The notes: a model not told the origin generated them from the sequence alone. Positions 18,001-26,912 are shown, counted from the first letter of the stretch. The stretch is 64,000 bases of DNA from Bacillus_BD sp963765265 (GCA_963765265.1 CAVXVN010000002.1:62001-126000), one strand, 5' to 3'. Made by a program: numbers and translations.

Positions 18001-19564
18001 AATACGGGTAGAGAAATGCTCTGTTTCCCGATCCCGATCGATCGCTGGATTGGTAACAACTGCAACACTTTCTTTAATAAAATCAGCAATATTTTTTCTT
18101 TCTGGATTAAGGGCAGCCAGTGGTGCATCATGACCAAGTGAACGAATGGGTTCCGCTCCTTTTTCAGCCATTTGCTCGATTAATTGAATATGATCTTTTT
18201 CCCAGCCAAAAGCTTTATATTGTCCGTTATCTATTTTAGTCAGTTTGATTGAATGGAATATTTATCTTTTCAAGAATGGAAGGTTTTAAATGATTCCTTG
18301 TTCCTTCGAACGGAATTCGCCTTGAAAAACGACGATAAACCTCTTCCTGATAGTCTTCTTGGATAAAGTATTTTAGTTCATCGCGATCCCATTTAAAACC
18401 GACTTTTTCTCCAGGAGCAAGTGGCCTTGGGTCATTGACAAATTCACTCGATGGAACGATGCCAGGTTCTGAAGAGAAAAGATAAGAGCTTACCGTTTCC
18501 AGCATCCATAATGGGCGAAGTCCTAAGGCATCAACGCTAAAGACTGCTTCATCACCGTAACGGGAAACAATTCCAGCGGGTCCTTGAGCAAAATGTCCCC
18601 AACCTTCACGCATATACGTGTACAAATCTTGGAGATGGTCTGGATAGGCTTTTATTTCATTAATAATGGGTGGGAAAAGAAGATCAATCGCTTCGAATAG
18701 TGAGTATCCCCCACGACAAATAAAGGTATCGATGGTTCGATTTAAATCTTGTGAGTCACTTCCATTATTTACGAGAGGAACATCCATCATATTGGCTTCA
18801 TCTCTTAGCTTTGCAATGGTATTGATTTCCCCATTATGCCCAAGAACACTGAAAGGTTGAACGCGAAAAAAACTAGATAATGTATTGGTAGAGTATCGAT
18901 TGTGACCGAGAGTCATCGTAGAGGCAATAAGTGGATTTGCTAGATCAGGGTAATATTTAGGGAGAATATCTCCAGCACCCATCACTTTATAAATAACATG
19001 ATATTGACTTAATGAAGCAACATGAACGTGATCATCTTGTTCAAATTCGATCGATAAATCAAAGAGTTTGTTCGTTAATTGCTGCCCACTAAGGTTTGAT
19101 ATACAGGCAAATTGAAGGAAAATGGGGTTTTCTTGGATGGCGATCGGGCCAAGTGCGGCGGAATTAGTGACTTTATCTGAGTGAAATAGAACTGTAAACC
19201 CGGCCTCATCAAGCTTTTTTAAGAGGATAGTCTTTTTTGCTTCAGCCTCTTTCGTTCTTGTTATAAAGATATGTCCGACAACAAAGTGTTCTTTATCATC
19301 CACCATTAGGGGATTTAAACCGATTTCTTGTAGTTTTTCTTTCCAAAGTAAACGAGGAATATCAATGTGGATGCCAACTCCATCACCTTCGCCATTGATA
19401 AAGCCAGCACGATGGTTCATCGTAACTAAAGCATCTATACAATTGAATATATTTTCTCTAGTTGGGATTTTCTTTTTTTCGAGAGAAGCTACGATTCCAC
19501 ATGCATCATGTTCTTGGCTGCGAAAGTTCTGAAAGATTGAAGGGCTATAGGTTTGTGTCATCAT
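15085..19564 (-). CDS. Glutamate synthase large-subunit-type protein (frame broken)
   Basis: A glutamate synthase that combines glutamine and 2-oxoglutarate into two glutamates. It has an N-terminal class-II amidotransferase (nucleophile Cys in SQEHDACGIV), a central FMN domain with the cysteine cluster CTTCRGCHLDTCHVG for a 3Fe-4S centre, and a C-terminal GXGXG domain (NGGAQDGIGKTSFGG onward). As read the frame breaks near 18244-18250. Removing one base joins NIPFN to KLTKIDNGQYKAFGW, and 4479 bases give 1492 residues. The N-terminal domain deviates from classic GltA (GEGDGVGIHID instead of the usual TGDGAG). No small (NADPH) subunit gene is adjacent, so the electron donor is unclear and may be ferredoxin. 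B. cereus relatives carry a similar gene beside hemL. It is preceded by an unusual hairpin between ribosome-binding site and start. Confidence 0.85.
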
Positions 19565-19609
19565 GTTTCGGCTTAATAGAACGACTTTCCTTAAGCCGGT
19601 TCACCTCCT
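19562..19609 (-). promoter_or_regulatory. Shine-Dalgarno, perfect hairpin, start codon
   Basis: On the minus strand AGGAGGTG (19609-19602) is followed by AAC, then an 8-bp perfect stem CGGCTTAA/TTAAGCCG (19598-19591 with 19576-19569) with a 14-base loop, then AAAC and ATG (19564). Linear spacing is 37 bases, which is too long. If the hairpin forms it becomes 7, the optimum. Translation may therefore depend on RNA folding. Confidence 0.6.
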
Positions 19610-19810
19610 AGTAATTGGGGTAATTTTTTTCGATTACAGTCAAGTTTTCGAAATGCATGTATAAATACCCTCTATTTGTAGTAGATAAGAGGTTTTAATA
19701 TAAGGGACACGTCTACAAAAAATTCCGGAACAAGTACATTAATATTATCACACGGATTTTTGGAAATCAATTAATTGTGTGAATATTTATGATAATTATA
19801 ATTGATAAAC

Positions 19811-19848
19811 ATACACGTCGAAAGCGCAATCAGCCTCTCGACATGTAC
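19811..19848 (-). terminator. Terminator of hemL
   Basis: Imperfect hairpin with arms about 19812-19824 and 19835-19847, including G-U pairs. Confidence 0.55.
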
Positions 19849-19860
19849 AATCATGTATAT

Positions 19861-21153
19861 TTATTTTGCTAGTTGAGAAAATGCATTTTCAACAGCATGT
19901 AATGTAGCTTCAATATCTTCTTCTGTATGGGCAATGGTGATAAACCATGCTTCATATTTAGAAGGAGCAAGATTAATTCCTTGATGAAGCATCAGTTTAA
20001 AAAACTTAGCGAACATTTCTCCATCTGTTTTTTCAGCTTGATCGTAGTTTTCAATCTTTTCATTTGTAAAATAAACCGTTAAAGCTCCTTTTAGACGATT
20101 AATGGTTATTTGAATATCATGTTTCTTGGCTGCTTGTAGAATTCCTTCTTCAAGCATAGAACCAAGTCGATCTAAGTAATCATAGACACCTTCTTGCTTT
20201 AATACCTCAAGACAAGCGATACCTGACAACATGGAAGCTGGGTTTCCTGCCATTGTGCCCGCTTGGTATGCAGGTCCGAGTGGGGCAACTTGTTCCATGA
20301 TATCTTTTCTTCCGCCATAAGCCCCAATTGGTAGACCTCCACCAATAATTTTTCCTAGTGCCGTTAAATCAGGGGTAACGCCAAGTAAATCTTGTGCTCC
20401 ACCGTACATGAACCTGAAAGCCGTAATCACTTCATCATAAATGACTAGTGCACCAGCTTCATGTGTCAACTCATTGACTTGTTCAAGGAATCCAGGGTGA
20501 GGTTCAACAATCCCAAAGTTTCCAACAATCGGTTCAACCAGAACAGCAGCAATTTCATCTCCCCATTTCTCTAATGCTTCTTTGAAAGGTTCGATGGTAT
20601 TGAATGGCACGGTGATGACTTCTTGGGCAATGCTTTTTGGGACCCCTGCAGAATCTGGTATTCCAAGTGTAGAAGGACCAGAGCCAGCTGCAACAAGAAC
20701 AAGATCAGAATGACCATGATAGCAACCAGCAAATTTGATGATTTTATCTCTGCCTGTGTAAGCACGAGCGACACGAATGGTTGTCATCACGGCTTCCGTA
20801 CCAGAATTCACAAACCGTACTTTTTCTAAGTTTGGCATGGCCTCTTTAAGCATTTTGGCAAGTGTGATTTCATGTGTAGTAGGAGTTCCAAATAGCACGC
20901 CACTTTCAGCTGCTTTTTTAATCGCTTCTGTAATGTGGGGATGAGCAAAACCAGTAATAATTGGTCCATAGGCCGCTAAATAATCAATATATTGGTTTCC
21001 GTCGACATCAAAGAAATAGGCACCTTGCCCGCGTTCCATGACAACAGGTGCACCTCCACCAACTGCTTTGTAAGAGCGAGAAGGACTATTCACTCCACCG
21101 ACAATGTGTTCTAGTGCTTCATTATGTAACCGTTCTGAATTTGTAAAATTCAT
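19861..21153 (-). CDS. hemL: Glutamate-1-semialdehyde 2,1-aminomutase
   Basis: PLP enzyme converting glutamate-1-semialdehyde to 5-aminolevulinate, the haem precursor. Its 430 residues include NSGTEAVMTTIRVARAYTGR, CYHGHSDL, the YDEVITAFR block and the PLP lysine in LGKIIGGGLPIGAYGG. It corresponds to GsaB, the second B. subtilis copy (outside the hemAXCDBL operon). ATG 21153 is chosen because GAAGGAGG lies 8 bases upstream; the frame continues to 21171 without support. It sits downstream of nothing on its strand and upstream of the glutamate synthase gene, with a terminator between. The glutamate link is suggestive but indirect. Confidence 0.93.
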   Translation of the reverse strand: MNFTNSERLHNEALEHIVGGVNSPSRSYKAVGGGAPVVMERGQGAYFFDVDGNQYIDYLAAYGPIITGFAHPHITEAIKKAAESGVLFGTPTTHEITLAKMLKEAMPNLEKVRFVNSGTEAVMTTIRVARAYTGRDKIIKFAGCYHGHSDLVLVAAGSGPSTLGIPDSAGVPKSIAQEVITVPFNTIEPFKEALEKWGDEIAAVLVEPIVGNFGIVEPHPGFLEQVNELTHEAGALVIYDEVITAFRFMYGGAQDLLGVTPDLTALGKIIGGGLPIGAYGGRKDIMEQVAPLGPAYQAGTMAGNPASMLSGIACLEVLKQEGVYDYLDRLGSMLEEGILQAAKKHDIQITINRLKGALTVYFTNEKIENYDQAEKTDGEMFAKFFKLMLHQGINLAPSKYEAWFITIAHTEEDIEATLHAVENAFSQLAK

Positions 21154-21429
21154 GAATAAAACCTCCTTCATTTTCTGCTTCTATATTTTAGCATTACTTT
21201 TAGTAGGATAGGGATATAACCATACATTTTCTTGAAAAATAAGCAGAGTCCAGATGGATGAAATATTCAAGTTCTTATCAACTGACAATTCGATCAAAAT
21301 AATCTCGGCTCGTTTACTTATAATTGTTGTTTGCTAGTTGGTCATTGCATATAGATTAAAAGAGAATAGCTTGTTTAAAGGAACTTTAGTAGTTTCGTAT
21401 TGAATATGGAGCTGGAAAAGAGGGGAAAC

Positions 21430-21837
21430 ATGTTATATATCATTTCTCTTGCTTTTACGATTTACTGTATTGTGATGAGCCTTAAAACCATTTTTATTCC
21501 AAATACCATTAAAGGGAAACTAGTATCTTTAGAGAATTTTTTATATTTAACCTTTGTATACATTACGATATTAATTGGTTTTGGTTTAATTTATATTTTA
21601 CTTGAAACGAAGGGTCATCAAGTACTGATCGAGCAGTACCCCATGAAGACAGAAGACTTTGTTGAACGATTAGGAACGTATATTTATTTTAGTGCGGTGA
21701 CGCTATTTTCGGTTGGATACGGAGATATCGCCCCAATTGGAATTGGTCGGTTGATTGCCATGATTGAAGCGCTGATTGGCTATACGATACCTGCCGCCTT
21801 TGTGGCAAGAGCAGTCTTTGATCTTGAAAGGAAATAA
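21430..21837 (+). CDS. Two-helix potassium-channel-like protein
   Basis: A 135-residue membrane protein with about four hydrophobic segments and the K+ selectivity filter SVGYGDIAPIG, preceded by a pore helix (TYIYFSAVTLF). This identifies an Ion_trans_2 (KcsA-type) channel subunit, expected to be tetrameric. There is no RCK or other cytosolic regulatory domain. ATG 21430 is preferred because GAGGGG is directly upstream; ATG 21400 would add ten residues with no better ribosome-binding site. It lies between divergent hemL and bcp. Ion selectivity is inferred from the filter alone. Confidence 0.8.
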   Translation: MLYIISLAFTIYCIVMSLKTIFIPNTIKGKLVSLENFLYLTFVYITILIGFGLIYILLETKGHQVLIEQYPMKTEDFVERLGTYIYFSAVTLFSVGYGDIAPIGIGRLIAMIEALIGYTIPAAFVARAVFDLERK

Positions 21838-21956
21838 GTTGCTATTGTGTAAAGGTTAGGAATAAGTTAATCTGTTAGTAATCATGAATTTAAAGGGTTT
21901 TCGTAAATAACATAATAAATGATATAGTTATATTATGAATGAAGGAGGAATGACGT

Positions 21957-22427
21957 ATGACAACTCTCGTTGGTCAAATAGCACCGGATTTTGCTTTACC
22001 CGCAAGTAATGGACAAACTGTTCGTTTAGCTGATTTTCAGGGCAAAAATATTGTGCTCTATTTTTATCCAAAAGATATGACACCAGGATGTACAACAGAG
22101 GCGTGTGATTTCCGTGATCGTCATCAAGACTTTTCTGGGTCAAACACGGTTATACTAGGTGTTAGTCCAGATCCAGTATTAAAACATGAAAAATTTATTG
22201 AAAAGCATAGTTTACCGTTTTTATTGCTAGCGGATGAGCAAAATGAGTTCGCAAAAGCGTTTGATGTTTGGAAGCTGAAGAAAAACTTTGGCAAGGAATA
22301 TATGGGGATTGAACGCAGTACCTTTATAATTGATTCAGAAGGAAAAGTCGTAAAGGAATGGCGTAAAGTAAAAGTGAAGGGTCATACAGACGAAGTATTT
22401 CAATTTATTCAAGAAAATTTAGCTTAA
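21957..22427 (+). CDS. bcp: Thiol peroxidase Bcp (YgaF)
   Basis: A 156-residue thioredoxin-dependent peroxiredoxin of the Bcp/PrxQ type that reduces hydroperoxides in the cytoplasm. The peroxidatic Cys45 and resolving Cys50 are in TPGCTTEACDFRD, the family pattern for an atypical 2-Cys enzyme. FYPKDMTPGC and STFIIDSEGKV are also typical. ATG 21957 follows GAAGGAGG. It lies one gene cluster upstream of perR, as ygaF does in B. subtilis. I looked for a PerR box upstream and did not find a good one. Confidence 0.92.
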   Translation: MTTLVGQIAPDFALPASNGQTVRLADFQGKNIVLYFYPKDMTPGCTTEACDFRDRHQDFSGSNTVILGVSPDPVLKHEKFIEKHSLPFLLLADEQNEFAKAFDVWKLKKNFGKEYMGIERSTFIIDSEGKVVKEWRKVKVKGHTDEVFQFIQENLA

Positions 22428-22431
22428 CGAT

Positions 22432-22472
22432 CTAAAAGAGTCTTTCACCGGAGAGAAGTAGAGGCTCTTTTA
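22432..22472 (+). terminator. Terminator of bcp
   Basis: TAAAAGAGTCT pairs with AGGCTCTTTTA (one G-U pair). Confidence 0.7.
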
Positions 22473-22504
22473 TTAGATGAAGAGTTACAATGGGGGCAAA
22501 CGAC

Positions 22505-22520
22505 GAATGAAGTTAAAGCC
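22505..22520 (+). repeat. Fragment of the structured repeat
   Basis: GAATGAAGTTAAAGCC matches positions around the stem-1 3' arm of copies A-D. It is too short to be functional and lies just before the next gene. Confidence 0.45.
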
Positions 22521-22638
22521 TGGATTTTGTTTAAACTGTAATGATCGCCGGTTTATGTCACTAAAATTTTTTATATCATTCTATTCGTCTAATATATTGA
22601 AGGTCAATTGCAATCATTCCTATTATATGGTGATAATC

Positions 22639-23232
22639 ATGAGAGATAAATATATTTATATTCTTCTAACCGATACTGGAACGTGGTTTTCGAAATTGGT
22701 TAAATTTTATACAAAAGCACCGTACAATCATGCGTCCATTTCACTCGATGATAATCTTGAAGAATTGTATAGCTTTGGTCGGAAAGTTTATTTTAATCCC
22801 CTATCTGCTGGTTTTGTAAAGGAAGCTCTGAATCAGGGTGTTTACTATTATAAGAAAAATACTAAATGCATCCTTTATAAGATAGAGATTAGTCAGAAAC
22901 AGTATGAGGAGATTTTTGGGAAAATAAATGAGTTTAAATGTTTCCCTCAGCACTATCGATACAATTTACTTGGAGTAATGGGAATTGCGCTTGGTAAAAG
23001 AATTATTAGGGAAAATGCGTTTACTTGTTCTCAGTTTGTGGCTTCGGTATTGACTACTAGTGGGATATACGCATTTGAAAAGTATACGGAGTTGATCACA
23101 CCTGAGGATATTGCTAAGATTCCTCAATTGCAATTTATTTATGAAGGAAAATTGAGTGACTATCAACAAGGTCAAGCATCTGTATTTAATCCGAACCTAT
23201 TAAGCTGGAATCAATACAAAGCAAATTATTAA
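22639..23232 (+). CDS. Permuted papain-fold (YiiX/C92-like) protein
   Basis: A protein of about 197 residues resembling the NlpC/P60-related permuted papain amidases (YiiX/C92 group). The histidine lies in APYNHASISLD and the cysteine in AFTCSQFVASVL, in the order expected for the permuted fold. The start is unsure. ATG 22639 has GGTGAT just upstream; ATG 22627 is possible, and the frame stays open to 22477, but the upstream part contains a repeat fragment and is unlikely to be coding. No signal peptide is seen, so an intracellular or lipid-directed activity is as likely as wall hydrolysis. Substrate unknown. Confidence 0.7.
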   Translation: MRDKYIYILLTDTGTWFSKLVKFYTKAPYNHASISLDDNLEELYSFGRKVYFNPLSAGFVKEALNQGVYYYKKNTKCILYKIEISQKQYEEIFGKINEFKCFPQHYRYNLLGVMGIALGKRIIRENAFTCSQFVASVLTTSGIYAFEKYTELITPEDIAKIPQLQFIYEGKLSDYQQGQASVFNPNLLSWNQYKANY

Positions 23233-23353
23233 AGACTTATATAATAATATTCGTTTTAAAAAGCCTATTTTTTTACAGATGAGGCGATTGTCCATTCAAT
23301 TATCTTAGTTTTGAATATGATCTTATTAGGGCATACCTCCTCAGATAATTTTG

Positions 23354-23381
23354 CAGGTCGAATAAACGGCCTGTTTTTTTT
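23354..23381 (+). terminator. Terminator of the papain-fold gene
   Basis: CAGGTCG (23354-23360), loop AATAAA, CGGCCTG (23367-23373), then eight T. Confidence 0.75.
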
Positions 23382-23450
23382 GCGTCAAATAGCAAAATAT
23401 TCAAATATTAGATGTTATGGTTTAGAAAAAGGGGTATGGAGGAGAAAATT

Positions 23451-24401
23451 ATGCGTATTGTATCATCTGTTTTTCCAAAGGAAATCATTCAAGAAGACAT
23501 CAAGTGTGAGTTTCCTGAAATCCAATTTGAATTTTATAAAGGAATGAAAGATGCAGAAAAAGCTTTTTATGAATGTGAAGTATTTCTTACATATGGCGAT
23601 GACTTGACTGACAATCATATCCAAAAAAATGATCATTTAAAATGGATTATGCAAATGTCTGCTGGCTTAGAGAAATTACCCTTAAAAGCGATCGAAGAAA
23701 AAGGCATCATGATTACGAATGCTCGTGGGATACATAAAATCCCAATGGCAGAGTATACATTGGGGACAATGCTTCAATGGGTAAAACAAACGAGAGCCCT
23801 GCTAGAGAATGAACAGGAAGAGAATTGGAATCGAAAAATTAGAATGGAAGAGTTATTTGAGAAGACGGTATTAATTCTAGGAGTTGGGGCTATTGGAGGG
23901 GAAATTGCTAGACTAGCCAAGGCATTTAGAATGAAGACGATTGGTGTGAATCGTAGTGGTAAGGGAGTAGAAAACATTGATGAATTATATCTTACTGAAC
24001 AAATGATGGATGCTTTACCAAAAGCAGACTTTATTGTGTCTATTTTACCAAGTACGCCTGATACAAAGCATTTATTAACGAAAGATCACTTCGTCGCTAT
24101 GAAAAATACAGCTGTGTTTATCAATATTGGCCGCGGGGATTTAGTGGATGAATCTCTACTGCTACACGTTTTGGAAAAAAATGAAATTGCTCACGCTTTC
24201 TTGGATGTGTTTGAAAAAGAACCTTTAGTAAAAGACCATCCATTTTGGAAAATGAAAAATGTGACCGTCACACCTCATTTATCAAGTGTTACACAGAATT
24301 ATTTACCTAGAGCCTTTGAAATATTTAAGCATAACTTGAATACTTATTTGAATAAAACTGGAGATTATATGAATGTAATTGATTTGAAAAAAGGGTACTG
24401 A
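23451..24401 (+). CDS. D-2-hydroxyacid dehydrogenase
   Basis: A 316-residue NAD(P)-dependent D-2-hydroxyacid dehydrogenase (phosphoglycerate dehydrogenase / hydroxypyruvate reductase type). The Rossmann glycines are in ILGVGAIGGEIA, the NAD-binding NIGRGDLVDE is conserved, and the catalytic Glu and His lie near FEKEP and TPHLSS. An Arg in the NARGI block completes the triad. ATG 23451 is set by GGAGGAG just upstream; the frame is open to 23412 but unsupported. The substrate cannot be told from sequence. It lies alone before perR, and a PerR link is only positional. Confidence 0.82.
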   Translation: MRIVSSVFPKEIIQEDIKCEFPEIQFEFYKGMKDAEKAFYECEVFLTYGDDLTDNHIQKNDHLKWIMQMSAGLEKLPLKAIEEKGIMITNARGIHKIPMAEYTLGTMLQWVKQTRALLENEQEENWNRKIRMEELFEKTVLILGVGAIGGEIARLAKAFRMKTIGVNRSGKGVENIDELYLTEQMMDALPKADFIVSILPSTPDTKHLLTKDHFVAMKNTAVFINIGRGDLVDESLLLHVLEKNEIAHAFLDVFEKEPLVKDHPFWKMKNVTVTPHLSSVTQNYLPRAFEIFKHNLNTYLNKTGDYMNVIDLKKGY

Positions 24402-24528
24402 CAACGGTAAAAAAACGCTGTATTATAAAAAAATGCTAGAAAATTGAAATTTCATTCTATTTAATATTAGGAATGATGGGAAAAAACAAGGATATCCCTT
24501 AATACATCATGTTAAAAGGGTTATTATA

Positions 24529-24575
24529 TTGACAAAGGTAGTAATTAATTAGTAAACTGATTATAATAATTATAA
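24529..24575 (+). promoter_or_regulatory. perR promoter with perfect PerR box
   Basis: TTGACA (24529-24534), an 18-base spacer and TAAACT (24553-24558) form a sigma-A-like promoter. TTATAATAATTATAA at 24561-24575 matches the PerR box consensus TTATAATNATTATAA at all positions and covers the expected transcription start. This fits autorepression of perR. Confidence 0.85.
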
Positions 24576-24605
24576 AATAATAATGTTTTTTTAGAAAAGG
24601 GGTGT

Positions 24606-25049
24606 ATGGCGGTGGAAGAAAATCATTTAAAAGACGCATTGGAAACATTAAAAGAGACACGGGTTCGTATTACACCACAACGTCATGCGATACTCGAATA
24701 TTTAATAAGCTCAATGTCACACCCAACAGCAGATGAAATTTATAAGGCATTAGAAGGAAAGTTTCCTAATATGAGTGTTGCTACAGTTTATAATAATCTA
24801 AGAGTATTTCGTGAAGTTGGTCTTGTTAAGGAATTGACTTATGGAGATGCATCTAGCCGTTTTGATTTTGTTACAACACAGCACTATCATGTGATCTGTG
24901 ATAGTTGTGGTAAAATTGTTGATTTTCATTATCCTGGATTAGATGAAGTTGAACAGTTGGCAAGTCATGTAACGGGATTCAATATTCGTTACCATCGATT
25001 AGAAATCTATGGTTCATGTCCAGATTGTGCGAGGAAAGAAGCTCATTAA
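24606..25049 (+). CDS. perR: Peroxide stress regulator PerR
   Basis: A 147-residue Fur-family repressor that senses H2O2 by iron-catalysed histidine oxidation. The regulatory metal ligands of PerR are all present: His39, Asp87, His93, His95 and Asp106 (two residues offset from B. subtilis because of a longer N-terminus). The structural zinc cysteines are C98, C101, C138 and C141. Asp106 (rather than Glu) fits peroxide sensitivity. The recognition helix SVATVYNNLRVFRE is identical in type to Bacillus PerR. ATG 24606 follows AAAAGGGGTGT. A perfect PerR box lies upstream, and ygzB/ygxA follow as in Bacillus. Confidence 0.96.
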   Translation: MAVEENHLKDALETLKETRVRITPQRHAILEYLISSMSHPTADEIYKALEGKFPNMSVATVYNNLRVFREVGLVKELTYGDASSRFDFVTTQHYHVICDSCGKIVDFHYPGLDEVEQLASHVTGFNIRYHRLEIYGSCPDCARKEAH

Positions 25050-25073
25050 GGATTAATAAAGAAAAACTCTGCT

Positions 25074-25103
25074 GCTGATAGTTACTGCTATCGGCTTTTT
25101 TTT
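25074..25103 (+). terminator. Terminator of perR
   Basis: GCTGATAG (25074-25081) and CTATCGGC (25088-25095), then eight T. Confidence 0.85.
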
Positions 25104-25192
25104 GTTTGTCCTACTCTTGATGGACAATAAAATCCCCCACTGAATGGAAGTATTCTTGATGAAATTTGAAGAAAATAGATAGAAGCATTCTC

Positions 25193-25242
25193 ATCTAACC
25201 ATCCTGCAAATGAAGATGTTTGTTTTTGAAGGATGGTTAGAT
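25193..25242. other. Long hairpin between perR and ygzB
   Basis: Perfect 12-bp arms ATCTAACCATCC (25193-25204) and GGATGGTTAGAT (25231-25242), with a further CAAA/TTTG pairing inside. It is not followed by a T-run on either strand. It may be the ygzB terminator or a binding or structured site. Confidence 0.5.
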
Positions 25243-25258
25243 AGTGTGTGTTGACAGA

Positions 25259-25615
25259 TTATTGTGTAATGTTTTTACGATTATATTTTTCATCAAATTC
25301 TTGTCCTTCTAAGTTGGGATCAAGTGTTAGAGGTTCTTTACAATACATGCACATATCAACTCGACCTAGTATTTTAGAATGTTTACCACAGTTTGGACAA
25401 ACTACTTGTATGGCTTTTGTTGAAAGCATCCCAATCCAAAAATAAACGATCGTACTTGCAACGATACAAAGTAAACCAAGTAACATAAAAATAGTCATCA
25501 CGATTGGAACATTTCTAAAGAATATACCGAAGTACATAACAAAAAATCCAATAAAAATTAAACTAAGAGCAAACGTACGAATTTTATTGATTTTACTTGA
25601 ATGTTTTTTAGCCAA
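25259..25615 (-). CDS. ygzB: YgzB family membrane protein
   Basis: A 118-residue membrane protein of the UPF0295/YgzB family. It has two membrane helices (about 10-32 and 37-65) followed by a zinc-ribbon-like segment with VCPNCGKHSKILG and DMCMYCKEPLTLD (two CxxC pairs). The start TTG at 25615 is preceded by GGGAGGG with 8-base spacing, giving the family start MAKKHSSKINKIRTFAL; a longer frame to 25642 is unlikely. Convergent with perR, as in Bacillus. Function unknown. Confidence 0.88.
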   Translation of the reverse strand: MAKKHSSKINKIRTFALSLIFIGFFVMYFGIFFRNVPIVMTIFMLLGLLCIVASTIVYFWIGMLSTKAIQVVCPNCGKHSKILGRVDMCMYCKEPLTLDPNLEGQEFDEKYNRKNITQ

Positions 25616-25848
25616 CCTGAGTTCCCTCCCCTTATTGAACAACTATACCATATTTATTTTCAAAAAATTGAATAATTTGATTGAGACGGTTGTTTTATGA
25701 ATGTCTCTATTAATTTGTAGAGTGAATTAGAATTACTTTTCTAAAATAGATGAACAAAGGAGGAGTATTTTCGACAATCGTCGAAATTTATATTGCTAGA
25801 AAGCAATCATCCAAACATCTGTTTTTGGAAAATGAGGGGGGATTAATA

Positions 25849-26733
25849 GTGGAAGACATTCTTCGACCGATATATCAAGAACGTGCGAGCCAAGAGAACA
25901 CCATGGGTATTATGATCATTGAAAAACGAGAGAAGTCTATTCTTATTACGGATACATTCGATGCCATTTTGCTAATTATTGTGAAAGAAGCGGAACAACC
26001 GGTATTTATTAAGCATTACTCCTATTTAGAGAAAAAAGCTGCCATGCACATCGTTACGGAAGAAAAAATTAATCAATGGCTGCTTTTAGGTACCAATCGT
26101 AAATTAGTTGAATGGATTTATTCGGGAAGGATTATGTTTGACCGAAATGATTTTTTACATAATCTTAGGCAGGAATTGCAAGAGTTTCCTTTCCATGGTA
26201 GAAAGTTGAAAATGGGTTTAGAATATGCAAAGTTGATTCGTCGCTATAAGGACGGAAAAGCTTTTTTTGCAAATTATCAGTATTTAGACGCCTATAATCA
26301 TATTGTCCATTCTTTGCATCATCTTGCAAGGTTATCTGTAATTGAAAATGGGTTTCATCCAGAAGTAACAGTATGGAAACAAGTGAAGCAGATTGAACCA
26401 GAGATTTATAAGTTATATGATGAGCTAGTTAATAGCGAGGAAAATCTAGAGAAACGATTAGAATTATTATTTTTAGCCAGTGATTTTCTCATTCACTCAA
26501 GGACAGAAGTTGGGATCAATCATTTAATTGAAATTCTTATGACAAGGGAGTATTGGTCTTTTAATGAGATCTTAACACACTCAGAGTTAAGCTTATATTC
26601 AGTTGATTTAGAAGTGTTATTTGAATTTTTAATTGATAAGCATTACATTGAAGTAGTGACGGTTGAAACGAAGGGAAATGGTATCTTTCATAGATATTAT
26701 AAAGTAGCTGAAAAAAATATTTTAAAAAAATAA
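25849..26733 (+). CDS. ygxA: Nucleotidyltransferase-like protein YgxA
   Basis: A 294-residue protein of the YgxA/nucleotidyltransferase-like family encoded immediately before an rRNA operon, the same place as ygxA before rrnD in B. subtilis. The N-terminal alpha/beta region (MEDILRPIYQERASQE, TMGIMIIEKRE, ILITDTFDAILLII) fits the family; the rest is helical. GTG 25849 is taken as the start because GAGGGGGG precedes it and the size then matches. A longer frame begins at 25750. Enzymatic activity has not been shown, and I do not see a complete nucleotidyltransferase GS...D-x-D motif. Confidence 0.8.
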   Translation: MEDILRPIYQERASQENTMGIMIIEKREKSILITDTFDAILLIIVKEAEQPVFIKHYSYLEKKAAMHIVTEEKINQWLLLGTNRKLVEWIYSGRIMFDRNDFLHNLRQELQEFPFHGRKLKMGLEYAKLIRRYKDGKAFFANYQYLDAYNHIVHSLHHLARLSVIENGFHPEVTVWKQVKQIEPEIYKLYDELVNSEENLEKRLELLFLASDFLIHSRTEVGINHLIEILMTREYWSFNEILTHSELSLYSVDLEVLFEFLIDKHYIEVVTVETKGNGIFHRYYKVAEKNILKK

Positions 26734-26743
26734 TCAAATGCTA

Positions 26744-26912
26744 TTGACCTCAATAATATTTCTTGTTATATTAATAACCGTCGCTGCGAAACATTCAAAA
26801 AACACAATTCGTAGCTGACGGAAAGATTTTAAAAAATGTGTTGACAGGTAAAACGTCGAATGTTATATTAATAAAGTCGCTTCTGAAGCGAGTCCTAAAT
26901 TGCTCTTTGAAA
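26744..26912 (+). promoter_or_regulatory. Tandem rRNA promoters and boxA leader
   Basis: P1 is TTGACC (26744-26749), a 17-base spacer, TATATT (26767-26772). P2 is TTGACA (26841-26846), a 17-base spacer, TATATT (26864-26869). The two -10 regions lie in a shared GTTATATTAATAA. The leader contains the antitermination boxA TGCTCTTTGAAA (26901-26912). This is the standard two-promoter layout of Bacillus rrn operons. Confidence 0.9.

Noticed and set aside
22477..22638. N-terminal extension of the papain-fold protein
   Set aside because: It contains a repeat fragment and a low-complexity stretch with no family similarity; better starts lie at 22627 or 22639.
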